DNA of 20,179 nt, taken from contig JADIZB010000044.1 in assembly GCA_016705005.1 (NCBI GenBank), positions 1-20,179 of the forward strand. Direction: 5' to 3'. Shown piece after piece: positions 1 through 10,058 of this stretch. This stretch comes from Bacteroidales bacterium. GTDB lineage: Bacteria; Bacteroidota; Bacteroidia; Bacteroidales; Lentimicrobiaceae. Position 1 is the first letter of the stretch, and the number at the start of each line of letters is the position of its first letter. The notes beneath the pieces are model-generated. The model saw nothing but the letters and a program-made list of their open reading frames with translations, did no database searches and had not been told where the DNA came from. A program made the position numbers and the translations under genes.

Positions 1-3000
1 CGTAATGGAAGTAACAGTACAGGTAAGTTCCACATTGCCGGCAATTACTGCAACAGGAGTAGTGATATCCTGTGTAACTGTCACCAGTTCAGTATCTGTA
101 CACCCATTGTCGCTGTCTGTAATTGTTACGGAATAGTCACCGGGAGCATTAACATTAATTGATACGGTTGTGGCACCAGTGCTCCAGAGATAACTCAGGG
201 TTCCCTGTCCAGTAGAAGATGCAGCGCTGAGGGTTATTGAAGTTAACGTGCAGGTAAGTTCCTGATTGCCGGTTGTTACTGCAACAGGAGTAGTGATATC
301 CTGTGTAACTGTCACCAGTTCAGTATATGTACACCCGTTGTCACTGTCTGTAACTGTTACGGAATAGTCACCGGAGCATTAACATTAATTGATACGGGTT
401 GGGGCACCAGTGCTCCAGAGATAACTCAGGGTTCCCTGACCAGTAGAAGATGCAGCGCTGAGGGTAATTGAAGTTAACGCGCAGGTAAGTTCCTGATTGC
501 CGGTTATTACTGCAACAGGAGTAGTGATATCCTGTGTAACTGTCACCAGTTCAGTATCTGTACACCCGATGTCGCTGTCTGTAACTTTTACGGAATAGTC
601 ACCGGGAGCATTAACATTAATTGAAACGGTTGTGGCAAACAGTGCTCCAGAGATAACTCAGGGTTCCCTGTCCTGTAGAAGATGCAGCGCTGAGGGTAAT
701 TGAGGTTAACGTGCAGGTAAGTTCCTGATTGCCGGTTATTACTGCAACAGGAGTAGTGATATCCTGTGTAACTGTCACCAGTTCAGTATCTGTACACCCG
801 TTGTCACTGTCTGTAACTGTTACGGAATAGTCACCGGGAGCATTAACATTAATTGATACGGTTGTGGCACCAGTGCTCCAGAGATAACTCAGGGTTCCCT
901 GTCCTGTAGAAGATGCAGCGCTGAGGGTAATTGAGGTTAACGTGCAGGTAAGTTCCTGATTGCCGGTTACTGCAACAGGAGTAGTGATATCCTGTAACTG
1001 TCACCAGTTCAGTATCTGTACACCCGTTGTCGCTGTCTGTAACTGTTACGGAATAGTCACTGGGAGCATTAACATTAATTGATACGGTTGTGGCACCAGT
1101 ACTCCAAAGATAACTCAGGGTTCCCTGACCAGTAGAAGATGCAGCGCTGAGGGTTATTGAAGTTAACGTGCAGGTAAGTTCCTGATTGCCGGTTATTACT
1201 GCAACAGGAGTAGTGATATCCTGTGTAACTGTCACCAGTTCAGTATCTGTACACCCGTTGTCGCTGTCTGTAACTGTTACGGAATAGTCACCGGAGCATT
1301 AACATTAATTGATACGGTTGTGGCACCAGTGCTCCAGAGATAACTCAGGGTTCCTGTCCTGTAGAAGATGCAGCGCCGAGGGGTAATTGAGGTTAACGTG
1401 CAGGTAAGTTCCTGATTGCCGGTTATTACTGCAACAGGAGTGTTGATATCCTGTGTAACTGTCACCAGTTCAGTATCTGTACACCCGTTGTCGCTGTCTG
1501 TAACTGTTACGGAATAGTCACCGGAGCATTAACATTAATTGATACGGTTGTGGCACCAGTGCTCCAGAGATAACTCAGGGTTCCCTGACCAGTAGAAGAT
1601 GCAGCGCTGAGGGTTATTGAAGTTAACGTGCAGGTAAGTTCCTGATTGCCGGTTATTACTGCAACAGGAGTAGTGATATCCTGTGTAACTGTCACCAGTT
1701 CAGTATATGTACACCCGTTGTCACTGTCTGTAACTGTTACGGAATAGTCACCGGGAGCATTAACATTAATTGATACGGTTGTGGCACCAGTGCTCCAGAG
1801 ATAACTCAGGGTTCCCTGACCAGTAGAAGATGCAGCGCTGAGGGTTATTGAAGTTAACGTGCAGGTAAGTTCCTGATTGCCGGTTATTACTGCAACAGGA
1901 GTAGTGATATCCTGTGTAACTGTCACCAGTTCAGTATCTGTACACCCGTTGTCACTGTCTGTAACTGTTACGGAATAGTCACCGGGAGCATTAACATTAA
2001 TTGAAACGGTTGTGGCACCAGTGCTCCAGAGATAACTCAGGGTTCCCTGTCCTGTAGAAGATGCAGCGCTGAGGGTAATTGAGGTTAACGTGCAGGTAAG
2101 TTCCTGATTGCCGGTTATTACTGCAACAGGAGTAGTGATATCCTGTGTAACTGTCACCAGTTCAGTATCTGTACACCCGTTGTCACTGTCTGTAACTGTT
2201 ACGGAATAGTCACCGGGAGCATTAACATTAATTGATACGGTTGTGGCACCAGTGCTCCAGAGATAACTCAGGGTTCCCTGTCCTGTAGAAGATGCAGTGC
2301 TGAGGTAATTGAGGTTAACGTGCAGGTAAGTTCCTGATTGCCGGTTATTACTGCAACAGGGGTAGGTTGATATCCTGTGTAACTGTCACCAGTTCAGTAT
2401 CTGTACACCCGTTGTCGCTGTCTGTAACTGTTACGGAATAGTCACCGGGAGCATTAACATTAATTGATACGGTTGTGGCACCAGTACTCCAAAGATAACT
2501 CAGGGTTCCCTGACCAGTAGAAGATGCAGCGCTGAGGGTTATGAAGTTAACGTGCAGGTAAGTTCCTGATTGCCGGTTATTACTGCAACAGGAGTAGTGA
2601 TATCCTGTGTAACTGTCACCAGTTCAGTATCTGTACACCCGTTGTCGCTGTCTGTAACTGTTACGGAATAGTCACCGGGAGCATTAACATTAATTGATAC
2701 GGTTGTGGCACCAGTGCTCCAGAGATAACTCAGGGTTCCCTGTCCTGTAGAAGATGCAGCGCTGAGGGTAATTGAGGTTAACGTGCAGGTAAGTTCCTGA
2801 TTGCCGGTTATTACTGCAACAGGAGTAGTGATATCCTGTGTAACTGTCACCAGTTCAGTATCTGTACACCCGTTGTCGCTGTCTGTAACTGTTACGGAAT
2901 AGTCACCGGGAGCATTAACATTAATTGATACGGTTGTGGCACCAGTGCTCCAGAGATAACTCAGGGTTCCCTGACCAGTAGAAGATGCAGCGCTGAGGGT

Positions 3001-3281
3001 TATTGAAGTTAACGTGCAGGTAAGTTCCTGATTGCCGTTATTACTGCAACAGGAGTAGTGATATCCTGTGTAACTGTCACCAGTTCAGTATATGTACACC
3101 CGTTGTCACTGTCTGTAACTGTTACGGAATAGTCAACGGGAGCATTAACATTAATTGATACGGTTGTGGCACCAGTACTCCAGAGATAACTCAGGGTTCC
3201 CTGACCTGTAGAAGATGCAGCGCTGAGGGTAATTGAAGTTAACGCGCAGGTAAGTTCCTGATTGCCGGTTATTACTGCAAC
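1..3281 (-). repeat. Tandem array of 231-bp units (77 aa, SprB-like), at least 14 copies
   Basis: The marker GATATCCTG (QDIT on the coding strand) recurs at 64, 295, 526, 758, 986, 1215, 1445, 1675, 1906, 2137, 2369, 2599, 2830 and 3060. The spacing is 228-232 nt around a nominal 231, which gives 14 units plus a partial one at the left edge. Each unit encodes VAVITGNQELTC near its start and TDSDNGC near its end, so it carries two cysteines that could form a disulfide within one Ig-like fold. Inner units are almost identical. The leftmost partial unit (VAVIAGNVELTC) and the rightmost unit (ELTCALTS) are more diverged, as expected when an array grows from its middle. Several units carry one- or two-base indels that shift the frame. 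Confidence 0.95.
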
Positions 3282-6264
3282 AGGTAAATCCGAAACGGTA
3301 ACACATGACTGTGAATAACAATCTGCACTTAACAGCGGAATCATAATGGGATCAGGCAAAGCATTCCCAAAAAAAACAGCTCCAGTCCCATAGTTGGACG
3401 CAGTATTATCTGCTCTGGTCAAAAATTGATTGCTTAATAACGTATTTGGGTCTGAAAAACCAGGATCGTTAACCAACATTGCAAAAACTTTAATATTTCC
3501 TGTAGGATTTCCGAGTGCTGATCGTGGAATGGCAAATTCAAAACCATTAGAATAATCTGATGAATTCGCATTTGGAGAAAAACCAAGGAGGTTGGATGTA
3601 TTTGCTGATCCAAGATAATTATTCAGGTTTGACGCCATATGATACAGATCAAAGAAAACATCACCTCCTGCATGATTGATTCCCAATATATAATCTGGTT
3701 CAAAACCAGGATCCATCGTTATACCGGAATTTAACTTTTCTACAGAAAAATATAATCCGTTTCTTGGAAACCAGTTTAACACATTGTACCCGCTTGCCGG
3801 CTGACAATCAATAAACAAAAGGATTTTATTTACCGGAAGATTATCCAAAAGGTTACCAGCGATACCACCAAAAATATAATCATCATTTGATTGAAGGTAA
3901 ATCGCATCAATTCGATTGTCGCCAAAAGAACTGGCTGGCCCACCCGCTGAAGTTGCCAGTGGATTACCCCAATCCGGTTCAAAAGTTCCATTAAAAATAA
4001 AAGGTGATATTGAATTCACGCATACCTGATCACCAGTCGCCATTGGAGTAACGGGCTGCCAGGTATTGTCTGCCGATGGTGCCTGCATTTCGTTGCCATT
4101 CAGGGTAAACTGAAAAATGCTTCCAGTCCCGGCTGTAAACTCAGGGGTTGCGCCTTCGCAGGCGGTAATTGGTAATAATGAAGGGACGAGAGGCAAAGCC
4201 GTAATGTCAACCAGGGTAGTTGCTGTGCCCTGACAGCCATCACCATCCGTAACGGTTAAGGTATAAACCCCGTTATTCATGGTAGTTGCACCGGCAACTA
4301 CCGGATTCTGAACATTGTAATTGAACGGACCAGTCCAGGCATAGCTTGTTACGCCTGCAGTTCCGGACCCAGTAAACTGAAGTGTTCCCGGCTCACAGAA
4401 AGGACTGTTGTTGGAGGCAGATGCGGTGGGATTGTCATTTACCGTGAGCTGCACTGCATTTGAAGCTTGAGAGCATATACCTGCCCCTGTATTTCTGACT
4501 TCACAGTAATACTGATAGCCAATCAAAGTAATTGAACTAGAAATTGTCAGGGTTGCAGTGTTTGCTCCTGCATAAAACACCAACAACATCAATAACATTC
4601 TGCCAGGGATCGATCCCATTATGCACCTTCCATTGATATGAATATGGAGCAGTACCACCGCTTGCAGTAATAGTCAGAACTCTGTTGCTGTTAACACAAA
4701 CCGGTGCTGGTTGGACAAGTTCATCAACAACCGGAGGAAATGCTGCAATAAAATCCGTCGTATGCGAGCGTAGGTGTGAGAAATCGTCTTCAGGGTATTC
4801 ATCCCATTGGGTTGGTAAAGAAGGAAAAGTGCAAGTTGGTGGATTCAATGTTACACCAGCATTAATATTGCTCCTTCTTACCAGTGTCCTGTTTTCAGTT
4901 CTTAACCCCCATCTGACCAATAAGCCCCAGGATCACAACCAATATTTCCGAAAATATCAACTATCGAGTTAGTTGAATTGTTAAACAATACTATTGCATC
5001 ATCACCATTAAACCATCCTACCGACGTATTTATCTGGTCCGCATAACTCCGCAATTCTGCACTTGCAGTGCTTAAAACTACTACGTAAACATCACCGTTA
5101 GCAAGATTGTAATTATTAAAATCGAATTCAGGGATGAAGAAGGCGCCTGATCCATTAAAGTATGTCCTAACTGATAATTATCCAAATTTACTGTAGCACC
5201 TGTAAAATTTGCTATTTCAATTGCTTTATTATTCCCTGAACCTTCTATATACTCAGAAATATAAAGTCCGGATGCTCCGGAAGCACAATCCTCGTAAATT
5301 ACATCAAAACTTCCATTAGGCAATGAAGAGCACAAGTTGGTTACTTCAATTGGCCCTGAAGTAGCGCCTGCCGGAACTTCTGCAATGATTTCCGAATCTG
5401 AATTCACTATATATCCTGCAGAAATACCATTGAAACTAACAGATGTAGTTCCAATGAAATTTGCCCGTTAATGGTAACCAATGTTCCTTCAGGCCCTGTT
5501 GAAGGAATAAAGGATGAAACGAATACATCACAAGGGTCTATTGCTGCTATCGAAAAATCATCGATAGGCAAACCATCATCTGAGCCAGTTGGGTCAAAAT
5601 CGTTCCATCTGATCCAAAAATTCCCACCATTAGGGATATAAAGATTTGAGATCAATTCATTGATAAATGTTCTGTTGGGAGCTATATTTCCGTTTCTAGC
5701 ACCTGTTGCCCCGGTGGTAACCGGGGCAATAAAATCAAGAAGATCAAAATCCGACCATTCTCCGGTTGTTAGACTGGTTGCATCAAGACTGTATTGAAAA
5801 TCCAATCTGTCTAATCTGTTTATTGCTCCTAATCTCCATTGTTCTCCTGTATAGGAAATGGAAAGCTGTGCTATGGTCCCACCGGTATTATTGATAAAAT
5901 TTGCGCCAATTGTCGGGTTCAAAGAGCTTGAACGCAAACCTCCGAATGCCCTTTCGGCATTTGCTACATTACCAAAGCTATAACTATCTCCGGTTGCTGA
6001 TGAACCATCTCCAATTCCGTATAATGCATCGGCATTTGTATCTGTTTCAAATAAAGCCCATCCTGCAGGTAAAACTGCAGATGTTGCACCAGTATAAGCA
6101 AGTGTATTAAAGTCCTGTGTAAAAGTAGTGCCATATGCGTTAATACTAATCTGCCCCATCAATTCCTTCGCTCCTCCAAAAACTATACAAAGCACCAAAA
6201 GCGCCCCGGTGAGGAGGCGCTTAGGAAGGGAAAATGCGTACCGGTAAACAGGTTCGGTGTTCAC
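1..6264 (-). CDS. Giant SprB-like surface adhesin, 3' end outside window, frame broken by indels
   Basis: The gene reads right to left from a GTG at 6264 and runs off the left edge. No ATG precedes the GTG in frame, and an upstream TAA closes the frame. The protein begins with a signal peptide (basic KR, hydrophobic LLTGALLVLCIVFGG, about residues 15-37). A beta-sandwich region ending in DDGLPIDDFSI (about 38-250) follows. Then come an IPT/TIG domain (about 260-330), a lamin-tail domain (ISEYIEGSGNNKAIEI, about 333-470), Ig/PKD-like domains with cysteine pairs (about 510-740), and an unnamed beta-sandwich (about 750-985). From residue 996 it consists of 77-residue units with the SprB-repeat signature GDYSVTVTDSDNGC. 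SprB-type proteins are exported by T9SS and act in adhesion or gliding; that role here is inferred, and any sorting domain lies off-window. Four indels at 4574-5466 and about ten in the array split the frame. Correcting the first four restores one frame to residue 996, so I do not call it a pseudogene. Confidence 0.8.
4574..5466 (-). other. Four single-base indels splitting the adhesin frame
   Basis: In plus-strand coordinates, one base is missing at the CCC run 5464-5466 (inside the TIG domain, where NGANFIG is expected). One is missing near 5167/5168 (inside the lamin-tail domain, after NYQL). One is missing at the CCCCC run 4906-4910 (after YWSDGG). One extra base lies in the AAAA run 4574-4577 (before YAGANTATL). 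Three of the four are in homopolymers. From 6264 down to 3279 there are 2986 nt; the net correction of +2 gives 2988, which is exactly 996 codons. This favours read or consensus errors over genuine decay. Confidence 0.8.
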
Positions 6265-6403
6265 AAACAGAATTTGGAAAGCGGATTAGTATTAACACAA
6301 GAGCAGGCCGGAAGTTCACAAGAGCTGATAAGTATCAGTTTATTGAATATCAATTTTTTAGATACGAATTTCGTAAAAGTATGGCTGCTCGTTTCTTATA
6401 TTG

Positions 6404-6411
6404 CAAAAATA
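6404..6411 (-). promoter_or_regulatory. Candidate -7 element TATTTTTG for the adhesin gene
   Basis: The minus strand reads TATTTTTG, matching the Bacteroidota primary-sigma -7 consensus TAnnTTTG. It lies about 140 nt upstream of the GTG start. I see no clear TTTG -33 element at the usual distance, so this is a motif match only. The same octamer stands upstream of the GH57 gene that starts at 9977. Confidence 0.35.
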
Positions 6412-6636
6412 CGGCGAAATAGCCGCTTAAATGTCGGATAGGTCAGTTTTAACAGCATTTTAACATCTGTGTGACCAACCAAATGACGAGTTGTTTTTAT
6501 CATCTTTTCTGAGGGGCAATTTTGGCAACAGAAAAAGGCAAGGATCCGTGGATCAGGATCGAAACTTTGCATTATCACCAACTCAACTTAACAGTTAACA
6601 GCTACAGTTGATCGTTATCGTTAGCCTTCACAACCC

Positions 6637-6783
6637 TTACTCCTTACTCATTACTCATTACTCCTTACTCCTTACTCATTACTCATTACTCCTTACTCAT
6701 TACTCATTACTCCTTACTCCTTACTCCTTACTCCTTACTCCTTACTCCTTACTCATTACTCATTACTCATTACTCCTTACTCA
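6637..6783 (+). repeat. Perfect heptamer array (TTACTCM)x21
   Basis: Exactly 147 nt consist of 21 contiguous copies of TTACTC plus C or A, with no indel and no other substitution. The order of the seventh base is C A A C C A A C A A C C C C C C A A A C A. It lies in intergenic DNA downstream of the GH57 gene ending at 7308. It also makes a plus-strand open frame (SLLITHYSLLLTHY-like), which is only a product of the repeat. In size and strictness it resembles the short tandemly repeated heptamers (STRR) known from heterocystous cyanobacteria, but the sequence differs. Confidence 0.97.
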
Positions 6784-7147
6784 AAAAAGGGGGTTTCAAA
6801 AAAACAAAACATAAGTCAAAGAACTTGATATTAAACTCACCAATTATTTACAAAAATACGACCGTCACAATCGCCGTACAATACGCATTAATACTACTTT
6901 TTCAGGCGATTTTCAGGGGATCGGAATCACCTGTTTCCGGGATAGAAATGCAATGGATTTTAAGGGTAAAAATTTCCTCTCCGGCCAACCTCCGGAATTG
7001 AATAATTTATGTACTCTATATATCTGATTATAAATACCTTACAAATTGCCTGAACAAATTTTTACAAATATGTAATTTGCTTTCATTCGTATGCATGAAA
7101 ATTTACCACCAGACAAATCGTCGCTGTATCACTTACATACAATTAAA

Positions 7148-7307
7148 TCGCGGAGTCGCTTAAGTCGCTGAAGTCGCTTTTTTGAACGCGGATGACACGG
7201 ATTATACGGATATTCACGGAGTTTCTTTGGGAGTCGCGGTCTTTCGCTTAAGTCGCTTAAGTCGCCCCGTCGCAGAAATCGCTCCATCGCAGAAATCGCT
7301 CCATCGC
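7148..7307. repeat. TCGC-based 8-9 nt periodic array with a CGGAT-type insert
   Basis: Around 7148-7187 and 7244-7307 the tetramer TCGC recurs every 8-9 nt as TCGCTTAAG, TCGCAGAAA and TCGCTCCA; the last two alternate in the final part. Between them, CGG recurs at 7189, 7198, 7207 and 7217 as CGGAT/ACGGA, a separate 9-10 nt period. The array ends directly at the TAG stop (7308-7310) of the GH57 gene, so its transcript would enter the array at once. No stem with a T run follows, so I cannot call it a terminator. Confidence 0.8.
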
Positions 7308-9977
7308 CTACCTGATCACCACTTTACCGGCAGCCTTGAGTCTGTTGATTAAATCCTTCACCATAACATTGTACACCCCTGATTCCAACCGGCTTACATC
7401 AATGCTGAAATTCTCCCGGCATATTTCCATTTCCAGAGCGGTCTGCCCACCCATGGTTGTTATGATCAAACGGTGACCATAGGTGAATTCAACCGGAACC
7501 CCCACAAACAGGATGTCGTTTGCCGGCACCGGCCAGAGGCTGATCTGATGCTGCAAGTCTTTGTAACTGACAGCAGTGGGAGCATTGTTGATGGGAATAT
7601 GAAAATCAGCGCCGTTGTTGTTGTTCCAGGTGTTGTTGTCGTAATGGATCACAAAATCAACTGCATTCACTATCTGGTCCGGGTTGTTGAAAGGCCCCAG
7701 CTGAAGGGTGATGTTGTTTTCCGGGTCGGGACCATTCATGGCCGATTCAATGGCCGGCCCCGAGCCGTTGAACAGGTAAGAACCCGCCGGCCAGTAAGCA
7801 TTGTCGGGCGTTTGCCAGGTCTGGCCACCGGTGTTCACCCCCCAGTGCAGCTTTGCCCCCTGGGTAACATCGGTCTGGGTAATGGTAATCACATCGTTGA
7901 GCGTCGGATTCGATGGGGTCCAGAACACCCCGCTCTGCCCTCCCCCGCCCGGGTTCGACGGCCCTACAACCACGTGCTGTATGGCCGTTTTTGACAGGTT
8001 GCCTTCATTGTCGGTGATCTCCACATAATAATCCACCAGTTTCTCAGCAATACCGGCAATCTCTGCGTAATATTCCCCGGCAATATAATCAGGCAGGATA
8101 AAAAAGTTGATGTCGGGGTTTCCGGTCACATTCCCTGTCGGGAAATTCCGGTAGGTCATGGTGATGCTCTGCCACGCACCAACCCCGGATCCACCGGCAT
8201 AGGTTTCATTGTCGTTGTTGCTCAGCGGATTGGTTCCGTCGTTATCAAGCCGGTATTTCAGCACCGCCGTCTGTACCCCCGACACATCATAGGCAAAGGT
8301 CCACACATGAAAATCGCTGGAGTTCTGGTGCTGCTGGTAACTGTAATTCGGACCGAAGCCCGTTCCGCCGGGGTTGTAAGGATACCTTTGCGGGACAAAC
8401 ACCGTGGGCGGGGTGTTGTCGGTTCCCGGATGGGCGGCGATCACCTGGTTGGCCAGGGTGCAGGCCCGGTTGCAGGCCAGCGACTGCTTCACCTCCATAT
8501 CGAGGGAAGTACCGTAGTACATATATCCCGAATTGTAGGCCGGTAGCAGGAAATGCCATGCCCGTTCAGCCGCATTGGCTGAAGCTGACGGGTTAACGAT
8601 GTTGGCGATGTTAACTGTTCCCTGGAGGTCTTCCGCCATCTGAACCCTGTTCTCGGCAGCCACCAGCACGGCCCAGTTGCGGGCATCTTCGGTCCAGCCA
8701 TCGGGATTGAAACGGTAGTCTGAGGTGTACATCGGCCACAGCCAGTTGATGAACTGCGGATGACCCCAGTCGTTGGCAGCATTCACCCAGGAGCCGTCTT
8801 CCACATGCACCACATCGCTCTCGGGCACCGGATGGCTGGCCAGGAACTGCTCAATGGTGGAGGGTACGTATCCTTTGGAAGCCGCTTCATTGGCAAAGTT
8901 GGGCACCGAGTTGGTGTAGTAGTCATATCCCCCGCCCCAGGCATTGTCGCCGTCGTGGGCCAGCAGTACCATTGAAGGCTGGGCCGGGTTATCGTACGGG
9001 GCGATGCTGGCATCAATCGTACCTGTGCCCATGGTGGCATACCCGTTCTGATAGCTGAGTACATCGTCCATCGGCACCACGGTAATTATATATTCCGTGC
9101 CCGTTTCCGGATCCACATATTTTGCCTTGTGTGCCTGGTAGCAATAGGGTGCGGCGAAGGTGCCCCCCCTGCCGTCGATCTGTCCGTTCCACCAGTGGTT
9201 GCCGTTTGTGGGTACTTTATCGGCGCCGTTGGGCGGGTCGATGTTGCAGCCCGAGGTACCGTAGTTGAGCGGGTAATCGTTAAGGGTACGGGCCAGGTGA
9301 CTGTTGGCGATCACCACCCAGTCGAGGCCTTCTTCTTTCAATGCTTTGATGTTGCGCACACTGAACGAACATTCGGCCGGCCAGTAGCCTTTCGAATAAT
9401 TGGGGGAAGAGCCGAAGTTCTGCTGGTAGAGGTAGCGGTGTGCCTGTATCTGACGGCGCAGCATCTTGTCGCTCAGCAGGGGCGACAGGGCATGGTCCTT
9501 CGAAAAAGCGGTAATATCCATACGTGGTTTACCTCCGGAAGTGGTCCAGTTGCGGGCGGTGACAAAGTTGTTCTGCCAGCCGGTCGAATAGCCCCATTGT
9601 CCGGCACCGGCAAGGCTGTTCACATTTTCCATCAGGCAGCCGGAGTAGTTCACCTGGGCGCCGGCTTCGGGCAGGCCAAGCAGTGATTGCACGGCATCTT
9701 TGGCCCGGTACTGGTACACTGCCTTGCGGTCGTCGTTGCCGAAAATCTCCTGCAGGTTGTTCAGCGGGTGCTGCCGCCCGTCGGAATACCAGTTGCCGTT
9801 GTTGTTTTTCAGGTACTGTGATTCCCACACATTCTGGTGCTGGTATGGGTTCCAGACGCTGGTCTCGGGCCAGTATACGGGTTGTTCCAGGTGCCAGAGG
9901 TAACTGGTGTGTACCTGGGCTTTCAGTATAAAAAATGGAAATAGTAAGAAAGTCAGCAAAAGTCTTTTCCGGAACAT
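7308..9977 (-). CDS. Secreted GH57-type alpha-glucan hydrolase with starch-binding-like module and T9SS type A sorting domain
   Basis: This is an intact 889-residue frame starting at an ATG. Residues 1-21 are a signal peptide ending FFILKAQ. The GH57-type catalytic region spans about 24-510. HLEQP (29-33) replaces the usual HQP motif, WPAECSFS (199-206) carries the expected nucleophile Glu202, and HDGDNAWGG (341-349) carries the expected acid/base Asp, probably Asp342. DGSWVNAANDW (394-404) matches the fifth GH57 motif. An Ig-like region (about 527-672) is followed by a starch-binding-like module of CBM25/26/53 type with WNNNNGADFHIPI (about 685-796). The C-terminal type A sorting domain (811-889) opens LWPVPAND and ends GKVVIR. 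GH57 enzymes act on alpha-1,4/1,6-glucans; export by T9SS and surface starch or glycogen breakdown are inferred. The exact specificity cannot be read from the sequence. The gene upstream (10434-14200) is a paralogue. Confidence 0.87.
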   Translation of the reverse strand: MFRKRLLLTFLLFPFFILKAQVHTSYLWHLEQPVYWPETSVWNPYQHQNVWESQYLKNNNGNWYSDGRQHPLNNLQEIFGNDDRKAVYQYRAKDAVQSLLGLPEAGAQVNYSGCLMENVNSLAGAGQWGYSTGWQNNFVTARNWTTSGGKPRMDITAFSKDHALSPLLSDKMLRRQIQAHRYLYQQNFGSSPNYSKGYWPAECSFSVRNIKALKEEGLDWVVIANSHLARTLNDYPLNYGTSGCNIDPPNGADKVPTNGNHWWNGQIDGRGGTFAAPYCYQAHKAKYVDPETGTEYIITVVPMDDVLSYQNGYATMGTGTIDASIAPYDNPAQPSMVLLAHDGDNAWGGGYDYYTNSVPNFANEAASKGYVPSTIEQFLASHPVPESDVVHVEDGSWVNAANDWGHPQFINWLWPMYTSDYRFNPDGWTEDARNWAVLVAAENRVQMAEDLQGTVNIANIVNPSASANAAERAWHFLLPAYNSGYMYYGTSLDMEVKQSLACNRACTLANQVIAAHPGTDNTPPTVFVPQRYPYNPGGTGFGPNYSYQQHQNSSDFHVWTFAYDVSGVQTAVLKYRLDNDGTNPLSNNDNETYAGGSGVGAWQSITMTYRNFPTGNVTGNPDINFFILPDYIAGEYYAEIAGIAEKLVDYYVEITDNEGNLSKTAIQHVVVGPSNPGGGGQSGVFWTPSNPTLNDVITITQTDVTQGAKLHWGVNTGGQTWQTPDNAYWPAGSYLFNGSGPAIESAMNGPDPENNITLQLGPFNNPDQIVNAVDFVIHYDNNTWNNNNGADFHIPINNAPTAVSYKDLQHQISLWPVPANDILFVGVPVEFTYGHRLIITTMGGQTALEMEICRENFSIDVSRLESGVYNVMVKDLINRLKAAGKVVIR

Positions 9978-9995
9978 ATTAGGTGGTGTATTTTA

Positions 9996-10003
9996 CAAAA
10001 ATA
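9996..10003 (-). promoter_or_regulatory. Candidate -7 element TATTTTTG for the GH57 gene starting at 9977
   Basis: The minus strand reads TTTTTGCTTATTTTTGTAAAA, which contains TATTTTTG, a match to TAnnTTTG, 18 nt before the ATG. The paralogue starting at 14200 has a similar context (TTTTTGTTTATATTTG, then TAAAA), although the adjoining spacers differ. That shared context is the main support. No clear -33 box is visible and no strong Shine-Dalgarno sequence precedes the ATG, as is usual in this phylum. Confidence 0.45.
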
Positions 10004-10023
10004 AGCAAAAACAAGGGGAAGTT

Positions 10024-10051
10024 AGATTTACGGTTTACGACTTACGGCTTG
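10024..10051 (+). repeat. Heptamer-period block, CGRYTTA type
   Basis: Four contiguous 7-mers, AGATTTA, CGGTTTA, CGACTTA and CGGCTTG, run at 10024-10051. A related block (AGATTTG, CGATTTA, CGGCTTT) lies near 10400-10421. The block sits just 5' of a long inverted repeat. Confidence 0.7.
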
Positions 10052-10058
10052 TCCCGGA

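Larger units (their letters stand above)
6265..7307. other. Intergenic region between the GH57 gene and the adhesin
   Basis: This 1043-nt stretch holds the candidate promoter at 6404, the heptamer array at 6637-6783 and the TCGC-based periodic array at about 7148-7307. The parts at 6420-6636 and 6784-7147 are AT-rich and show no coding signature, RNA gene or clear terminator. A 61-codon open frame at 6396-6581 on the minus strand has no recognisable motif and overlaps the candidate promoter, so I do not call it a gene. Confidence 0.7.

Noticed and set aside
1..3281. Possible CRISPR or non-coding satellite
   Set aside because: The 231-bp period is a multiple of three and the units encode a recognisable SprB-like surface repeat in frame with an upstream signal-peptide protein.
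1..3281. Diversity-generating retroelement target (variable repeats)
   Set aside because: Differences between units are few, mostly silent or indels, and not concentrated at adenines. No reverse transcriptase is present.
6396..6581. 61-codon minus-strand open frame upstream of the adhesin
   Set aside because: It has no recognisable motif, odd composition and overlap with the candidate promoter. I cannot support it as a gene.
6608..6814. Plus-strand open frame with SLLITHYSLLL-type repeats
   Set aside because: It is a direct translation of the TTACTCM heptamer array. A 7-nt period passes through all frames and there is no start context or family resemblance.
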